This document shows, piece by piece, positions 57,379 through 64,000 of a DNA stretch of 64,000 nt. Source of the stretch: Agapanthus africanus. Lineage: Eukaryota > Streptophyta > Magnoliopsida > Asparagales > Amaryllidaceae. Both the position numbers and the translations under genes were made by a program. The notes beneath the pieces were generated by a model. The model made no database searches, was not told the origin of the DNA, and worked only from the letters and a program-made list of their open reading frames with translations. The stretch covers positions 561,354,315 through 561,418,314 of the forward strand of contig CM057346.1 in assembly GCA_030015575.1 (NCBI GenBank). The letters run 5' to 3'. Within the stretch, counting starts at the first letter, position 1, and each line of letters begins with the position of its first letter.

Positions 57379-57396
57379 TGGCACGTCCGGTGGGAC
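57379..57396 (+). other. E primer binding site
   Basis: TGGCACGTCCGGTGGGAC, five bases after the LTR end; this TGGCACGCCCGGTGGGAC-like form is seen in plant Tat-group elements. Confidence 0.65.
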
Positions 57397-57488
57397 ATTT
57401 CTCTCCTCCCATATCCTCGGGTCAAGTGTTCATGCGAACTCATTTAACATATATGCCAATGTTTGTACTGAAATGATGTTTTCTTTTC

Positions 57489-58856
57489 GTGCAGCAATCA
57501 AATTTTAACGACATTGTCTCCCAAGATGAATTCAGCTTCCGACGCGGCCCCGATCCCGTACGTGGTCAAGGTCAATGCCCGCGTGGTTCTCCCCGCCAGT
57601 CTCAGCCGGCAATGGGAGGAGCCGCCCTGTCAATTTGGTTCCGTCGTCATCTACCCTGCCGGAAGCGCTCATCTGGCGGAGGTCACGGCAAACCAAGCGG
57701 CCAAACCGACCCCAAGGGGCAGGAGGCCGAACGTTGTGGTCGTCAGAGCATCCCACCCCAAAAGCAAATCTGTATTCGAACGACTATCCACTGTCCGACT
57801 GGGGGCAAGGCCGTCTATACCAATGGGGCTACGAAGCATCTCCAGCAAGCTCAGATGGTGCCCTTGACAATCGCGCGAGCAGGAATCTTCTCTGGGCTCT
57901 CTGTCAATCGGCCTACGGCGTCTTCCCGAAGAGCCGAAGTCTGCCGAGCGCTTAAAACAGAAAAGTTAAGGCAGAAGCGGCTCAGGTATCGAGCCAACAA
58001 GAGGGCCAGGACTCCGGCCAAGTGGAATCTTGTGAGGTTCCAAGAGCAGGGTTACTCCGCGACAACGGCTGAGTCAGCCGTAAAAATCAGCAATTCCTTC
58101 GAACTTCTGAAGTGGGTTCAGAAAAATGCCATGACCGCTAGAATCAAGAAGACAGCGGTCCGAACGTTGCTATAAAGAGACGTGTCCCGGCCCCAACAGA
58201 AAAAGTATGACACTTTCTCTTCAAGAGTCTATCAGGCGCTCTGTGCCGCACGAAAGCAGCGAGGCAAGACCAAAAAGGGAGCATCAGCACCATTCAAGAA
58301 TCCGGCCAGGCCAGCCGCCTTCAATCGACTGCCCGTTACCGAAACAGGAGGGCCAAGACAGCGATTCGTGAAATCAGTCGCCGATAATAAAAAGACGGCT
58401 GGATATGTTGTCCATACGGTCTATATGGCGGGCGGGCGTCCCAGCGACAACCTTCGCAGCAAAAGCAAGGATGGGGCCACCACATCCCAAGTCCAATCTG
58501 GCTTGAATGTGGTTGCCGCTTCCCAAGAACAGACGCCTCCGCTGGATGATGAAAACCCTCTCGATGAGGACGATAGGCAGAAGGACCCTTTGGTCCAGGC
58601 AGAGTCAAGCTTGGACAGCGAGGAAGAGCCGACTTTCCGCCCCAGGACCGCGGAGCAAGAGCTGCTTCAAGAGCTTCAGAAACAGATCAAGAGCAAAGAC
58701 AAAGAGATGGCCAAACTCTATTCGAAGATTGACGACTTAACGAACATTGTGATGCAGCTTACGGCTCAAATTGCTCGAGCGCCTCCCAATCAAGCACAAG
58801 TCGCTACTCATGAGCCGGATGATGACAATCCGAAGCGGCCGGTGCCTGTCCCTTAG
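57489..58856 (+). pseudogene. E leader ORF region and gag N-terminal part
   Basis: Two plus-strand open stretches. 57489-58175 is Arg/Pro/Gln-rich, with an overlapping alternative frame from 57526 (MNSASDAAPIPYVVKVNARV); which was used is unclear. 58182-58856 is rich in Lys, Gln and Glu and ends in a coiled coil (QELLQELQKQIKSKDKEMAK). No enzyme domain. It lies directly upstream of the gag core. Extra coding sequence in front of gag is known in Ogre/Tat relatives. Decayed. Confidence 0.5.
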
Positions 58857-58913
58857 GGTCCAAGATTCGTCGAGCCGCACGAAAGCCGACCACATTCCGC
58901 TTCTGGGGACGCC

Positions 58914-59877
58914 TTGACCCCAGATAACACTATCCCGTTAACACAAGATCGGATAATGGATTTGGTCACCATCAAGGTTAAAATATTGGTGGCCGAAGCT
59001 GAAGCTCAGAAAGAGATTGGCAGTAGCGGGCTGCCATATCCCACACAGTACGATCTGATCGAGTTCCCGAGCGGCTACGTCATTCCTAAGTTCGGAAGAT
59101 TTGACGGGACGGGAAATGCAAATCAGCACGTCGCCCACTTTAAAGCATCGTGCGGAAATACAGGGGGCAATGATGCGCTCCTTCTTCGTCAGTTTGTCAA
59201 CAGCCTGACCGGTGTCGCTTTCGACTGGTACGCGAGTATACCAGACGGGTCCGTCATTACCTTTGCCCAAATAGAGTCTCTGTTTCGGCAAAGGTTCATG
59301 AGTGTCAGTGATAAAATCTCCATTGCTGACCTTGTGAGGACCAAGCCGAGGAAGAATGAAAGCAACACCGACTTTATCGCCCGATGGCGTAATCCCACGG
59401 TCAAGTGCGAACCGCCGCTGGAGCAGGACCAGTCCGTCAGCCTTCTCATTGGGAACCTCAATTGGATGGTCCCATTCTTGTGTACAGCAGGCCTCAAGAC
59501 GTTTCAAGAGCTAACCAAGAAAGTCCAAATGCTGGAACGCTCGAAGCAAGAGTCTACCCCGGACTCTCAGAGAGACAAGACTTGGAAAAGCAAGCGGGAC
59601 GACAACCGTAGAAGCGGGAGTTCCAGCAATACCAATGTCTTCAATACGTCCGACAATGAAGAAAAACGAATGGCGGGAGAATCCAAAACCAACCGGTCTC
59701 GAAAGCCAGTGCTAGGAGAAGAAGGGCCTTCCCTAGAGGAGAAAAAGAACAAGGTTTACTCTTTCAGGAGGGACAAGGTCCGAAAGATATTTAAGGATGC
59801 CTCGAACAACGGTCCACAATTGCCAGAGTCGAAAAGAACTCAAGAAGCAAAAATGACCGACAATCCCCTGTATGGCT
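58914..59877 (+). pseudogene. E gag core
   Basis: Retrotransposon gag domain at about residues 40-220: YDLIEFPSGYVIPKFGRFDG, QHVAHFKASCGNTGGNDALL, LRQFVNSLTGVAFDWYASIP, FRQRFMSVSDKISIADLVRT and SNTDFIARWRNPTVKCEPPL. The C-terminal part is Lys/Ser-rich. In a live element it forms the particle shell. The open frame runs 20 bases into the second direct-repeat copy, so its last residues are not gag. Confidence 0.85.
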
Positions 59878-61426
59878 CCAAACTAAGAATGGTGTGAATT
59901 GGAAGCATCATGATTCACTACAACTATATATTCTATTATATTTATATATTCAAGGAAAACATATATTAAATCATTTTTCTTATGTAATAAAAATTGAAAT
60001 GGTATGTAATTAATTGTTAGTTTACATTTGTCAAGGTTTTAAGGTTATGGAAGTCGTTTTCTTCCTTGCTACAAATTATGATTTTGGTCCAACGGCGAAC
60101 ACGCTGTATATAAACAACAAGATCCAGATTTAGATGGATGGATAATCTTAGCTTCAGAACAATATCTTATGCAAAAGTAGATTTCGGTCAACACATGGAT
60201 GTTAGAATGTTAGAATATAAAAACATATCATTGAACCTTAGCCAAAATTTTGTACTTTGGCATGCATGTAAAACTACTGCATTTGTTTATTCAACACTTT
60301 ATATTAAGAATTAGAGAAACGGCTAAACTAATTCTCAATTTATGGAGTCTGTGAAAGGATACTTAGATTGTAGGAAAAGCAGGTTTGAAGATTTGTTGCA
60401 GTTGCTGGGTTTCCTAGAATCCTCACGGCCATTGCGGAACGAAAAAACTTTAGCCTTTTGAAATCCGGTGCGAGAAAACTCGTCCTAAAATCTAACCATA
60501 AACCGAAACCAGCTATCTTAGGAGATCTATCTACCGTGATAGATGTTTATACCAAGAGATCCGTGTCCTTCGAGTCTTCAGTCCTCGTCTGGAGCTCCTA
60601 GGGATCCTCGATCAACTTTGCTTGTTCGCCTTCTTGATCTTAGATGATCCACTCGAGAGTTCTTGATTCAATCTTGGCTTTACAAGTGAAGCAACTTAGT
60701 GACCTAGTTTGCTAGACTAGGTTGCTAAGGGGACGTAGTGATCTATCTAGTATGTTTCTATCTCTCTTTCTCCCTTAATTCTCAACTCATGAGATGGTAA
60801 GGAGGAAGATGAATGATGAAGAAGAAAGAGGAACTCAAGAGAGCTAGGCAAGTGAGGAGAGAGAGCCTTGTTGTGAGAATGAAAAACTTCTTCGTAGAAA
60901 ATCATGAAGCATGGTTTTCTAAAAACCATTTTTCAATAAAGATAATATAACCATACTTGAATAATTTGCATAAATGAATTTTCAATTCATTTGTCAATGC
61001 TATTCAAGCATGGTTCATACCATTCTCTTCTTTACACCTCATTTCCTATTTTACACCTCATTTCCATTCTGCAAATAAAATGGAAAATACATGATGAGGT
61101 GTTCTCCTTCTACAATGTCTTTCCGTATAAATACATGATACATTCTATTCTATATACATACCCGTATTCGTATCAAAATACGAACATTCAAGAGATAGAA
61201 TAATACCACTAAAATAATACTAACATTAAATCAATATCCGATTTTATAAACCGGCTCAATTCTAAGCCCGCCAGTATTATCAACCGTCCGATCGAAAATC
61301 TGGATAACACTGGAATATACATATCGAAATATGTATACGTAAATTATTAAATCAATACCTGATTTAATAATCCGGCTTAATTCTAAACCGGCTAGTATTA
61401 TTATTTGATCGAAACCCTGCACGTAT
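59878..61426. repeat. 1.55-kb direct repeat, right copy (empty-site side)
   Basis: Copy of 54130-55682. Here the sequence runs on without interruption through CGTAT (61422-61426) into the rest of the Angela-related LTR, so it preserves the target site before E. Confidence 0.9.
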
Positions 61427-62593
61427 AAACATACGGCCACCACATCGTTTCGCCTAAATCAGAGAAACCCTCTGTGTGGGACTCTAAAGACTCGATAGCA
61501 CGCTGGCAGTGGGTTTAACCACAAGCACGTCAGCGGCACTAGCTGTACGTAACGACTACCTAGGTACCTGTCGAAAAGAAGGCCGACGAGCAAGCTCATC
61601 CTGACCCCTACTGAGCCTATCTGTAACAATCTCTGTATAGTCTGATCTCTTCATCTAAAAGTATCGCATACTGGGTCTAGGGGGTGGTAAACGTCAGACC
61701 CCTACTAACCCGATAAGTCGTGTCGATTTGGCTCGGGACCAATCCGAGAAACTAATTGATCTAACCATCAATAGTTCTCAACTGCTTTGGCCAAGGTCTT
61801 ATGGTTCTGGCCAATCGGACACAGAGCGATATTGACTTCCAATACCGGGAGAGACGAATCCCCGACAATCACTCACTGCCTTCATGTGACTCGGGACTGC
61901 ACCCAACCAAAACCTGTTTGCATGACTCAGTAGAGACGTAGTAGGATAGTGATCAAAGTACAGTGGGAACTCACACGAGATAAATGATGATCTCATGTCC
62001 TAAGACTAATCTGTACTCATGTCACCTCATGTCACCTGAGAACCGCTATCTAACGATAGGTATAATACCATTTAGAGGTTCTCGGCGAGTCCGTCCAGTG
62101 AACTCACCCCCAGTGAGCACCTGTATACAATCTTAGGTGATCACACCAATGGTTGTGGGGCAAATCACCGATCATCGTCGGGGTCTAGAAACGTATACAC
62201 AAGTCTACTCTGGAGTATCGATGCCCGATCTCGATACTCCTGCGACTTAGGACCTTTAAGGATGTGCTTATGGACTACCCAGCTCCTACAAGTATGATCG
62301 CCATCATAACTCTGGTAGTCAAGCAAAATCCTACGGACTTTATCAACATATAACTGACACATGTTATATAACATATGCACATGTTAAGATATAGTCAAAG
62401 CATAATAGTATACTACTGTATCGAGTCTTTATTAATATGTGTAAGCAATATAAAGCGTAATAGAAAGAAATACACACATCAAGATAAAGACAATTCAAAT
62501 AATAAACTATATACAACTGAGCAAGATTATCCTATACATTCATATCCCCAGCATCCTATACAATACAGGCCTCTAGGACATACATATCCAACA
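60403..62593 (-). mobile_element. Angela-related solo LTR (about 2.19 kb)
   Basis: On the minus strand it starts TGTTGGATATGTATGTCC at 62593 and ends near CCCAGCA at 60403. Blocks align with the LTR of C: CTACCAGAGTTATGATGGCG, CACATCC, GGCATCGATACTCC and GACTCTAAAGACTCG. Length is close to the C LTR (2162 bp), but divergence is much larger, so it is older or from another subfamily. No internal region flanks it. Candidate target duplication ACTGT/ACTGC (4 of 5). Confidence 0.7.
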
Positions 62594-62596
62594 ACA

Positions 62597-64000
62597 GTGG
62601 AGACATTCATAGTCTTACGAATCGTTGTAGGGCTACCCGTAAGCAGGCGCCAAGGCTTACTTTACTGTTCAATCTTGATTTCCAGTATCATAGACATGTG
62701 CATCACATGGGACAGAATACATGTATATCTCACAAAAAGGAGGAGGTGGAGAGGAACAAAAGTCAAATCCAAATAGCTCTGGGCATCAATCAATGGTCGA
62801 CACAAAACTTCACTATCTTATATGAGTCATTATTCTATAAAGCATACATGATGTATGTATGGCATGTGATGCTCATGCTGGCGTGTCTCTCTCTTTCTCC
62901 AAACATTTAAGAATAAGTGATAAGATAAAAAAAAAATGGAGATGCAAGTGTGCGCTGTTTTTGTCGGATCCAAAGCAAGTTGTAAGAGAGCTGGATCCTC
63001 AAGGGATTTTGCTGATTTTTCTTATGATCCTCTCCTCATTGCTTGCCGTCCTTTATTCGATTCTTCGCCCGCCTCTGTGTCTTTTATCACTGTTTAGGAT
63101 ATCGATCGTTATATTAATCTTCTGTAAGTTCACCATGTCTTCTCTGATAATTTTAGTGCAGACTTCCCTTCATCTACACCAACCGTCTTCCATTTATAAA
63201 TGGATGGTTAAATATAAAATTAAGGGGGAAATGAGTCTCTGAATGTTCACAGCTCACGGCCCCAGGATGGATCCCGCCAAAACCTAAAGTAGGGACCCAT
63301 TGCCTTCCTGTTTTAAGACTTCATTCACAGATAACAGGACTGTGAACGCTCCCAGCTCTATTAAGCTCTAAAATTAATCCCATGAATAATTAATTTCAAT
63401 CTTACAAACTAAAACTAAACTAATTTGACCGATTAGGGTAAATCGTTGAACAAGATGCGGCACTTGTGCATGTTCTTATAACAACTTTTTGGCCATTCTG
63501 ACTGCACCATCTGCTCATGGTCTGAACCAGCTTCGATTTACATGCATCATGCACTTGTAGACTTTTGTACTTATGTATCTTGAACGCAAACATTTTTTCT
63601 TCAATTTTTGAATAAATCTAAAATTTTGAGATATATTGATTAATATTTAATGTTGCAATTGCAACTTTTTTTGGCATTATAAAGTTTTAAATTTGCTTGG
63701 ATTATCTAATATTTGTCTTGGTTTTATTGCATTAGTTCTTCATGTTATGGTTTTTGTTTCGATTAGCATATATTGATTGCCAGGTTGTATATGTGAAACA
63801 CTTGCTCACCCGACCCGCATTAATCCTTCCGAACAAACAAGCCAACCCTGAACACGAACGCTAAACTTGCCCATACCTATGGGTATGGTGCAGGTTTAAC
63901 GACTGATTCCGACAAGTAGTGAATATAAAGGGACAGAAAAATTGCAGGTATGGGATCTTCAATGACAGAATAAAAACATCCAACACAATCAGCGAAGCTC
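62597..64000. other. Right-edge spacer, nothing recognised
   Basis: 1.4 kb of AT-rich DNA. A 127-residue open stretch at 62859-63242 is hydrophobic and Ile/Leu/Ser-rich in T-rich DNA, with no domain I recognise. No terminal repeats or RNA genes seen. Confidence 0.4.

Larger units (their letters stand above)
55683..59877 (+). mobile_element. Element E: Tat-like Ty3/gypsy element, 5' LTR, leader and gag only
   Basis: A 1.69-kb LTR starting TGGGGTAAAAATTTACACCC (55683) and ending CCTACA (57373) is followed by a primer site and a gag-bearing internal part up to 59877, where the second direct-repeat copy begins. No protease, RT or 3' LTR is present. The LTR start and primer site resemble Tat/Retand/Ogre-type elements. 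CGTAT (55678-55682) is the left target duplication; the intact target is seen at 61422-61426. The gag region has a few breaks. Confidence 0.75.

Noticed and set aside
5169-57396. tRNA genes at the tRNA-like sequences near LTRs
   Set aside because: Only 13-19 bases complementary to tRNA 3' ends are present at primer sites; no cloverleaf sequence.
54130-61426. The 1.55-kb direct repeats as the two LTRs of one element around E
   Set aside because: They do not begin or end with TG/CA, no primer site follows, and E has its own LTR and primer site inside; the repeats contain part of a minus-strand Angela-related LTR plus flank.
62859-63242. 127-residue hydrophobic open frame near the right edge
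   Set aside because: T-rich DNA, no domain, no splice or promoter context that supports a gene.

Overview
This is a retrotransposon-dense stretch of a flowering-plant nuclear genome. The evidence is Athila, Tat, Tekay/Del-like and Angela-like LTR elements nested in one another, hAT-type and foldback MITEs, long AT-rich spacers, and one small intron-containing plant gene. The sequence does not let me name the species.

Layout. (1) 1-26340: a minus-strand Athila-type Ty3/gypsy element (A) that runs off the left edge. Its 5' LTR is split by element B (6000-25751, plus strand), a non-autonomous element with 3.5-kb LTRs and Tekay/Del-like end sequences. B's own 5' LTR is split by element C (6663-16790, plus strand), an Angela-like Ty1/copia element. 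(2) 26341-31207: AT-rich degenerate tandem repeats, a hAT-like MITE, an (AC)n(AT)n microsatellite, two tandem foldback MITEs and 1.8 kb of unrecognised sequence. (3) 31208-48237: a minus-strand Tat-type Ty3/gypsy element (Y) flanked by TTATC. A related element X (31231-39674, flanked by CCTTC) sits inside Y's 3' LTR. X shows protease-pol, Y shows gag. Both carry plus-strand (antisense) transcription-unit-like modules and family-specific tandem repeats. (4) 48238-54129: host DNA, with a gene of three predicted exons (CDS 49305-49475 and 49568-49807; 136 aa) and a 276-bp MITE at 51243-51518. (5) 54130-62593: an Angela-related solo LTR locus, partly duplicated as a 1.55-kb direct repeat around a Tat-like element E (5' LTR, leader and gag only) whose LTR holds a striking G-box/GCGCTAGCGC array. 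(6) 62594-64000: nothing recognised.

The only well-supported host gene is the small protein gene near 49.3-49.8 kb. All other coding signal is retroelement fossil. Four insertions in the window (B, C, X, E) each landed in an LTR of an older element. By-eye LTR comparison gives roughly 95-97% identity for B, C, X and Y, so all look geologically recent (order of one to a few million years under usual plant rates, an inference). The most unusual signals are the antisense modules of X and Y, which share promoter-side and 3'-end sequence; the E-LTR array with seven paired G-boxes; and the E locus, which appears to keep both filled and empty insertion-site copies in tandem.
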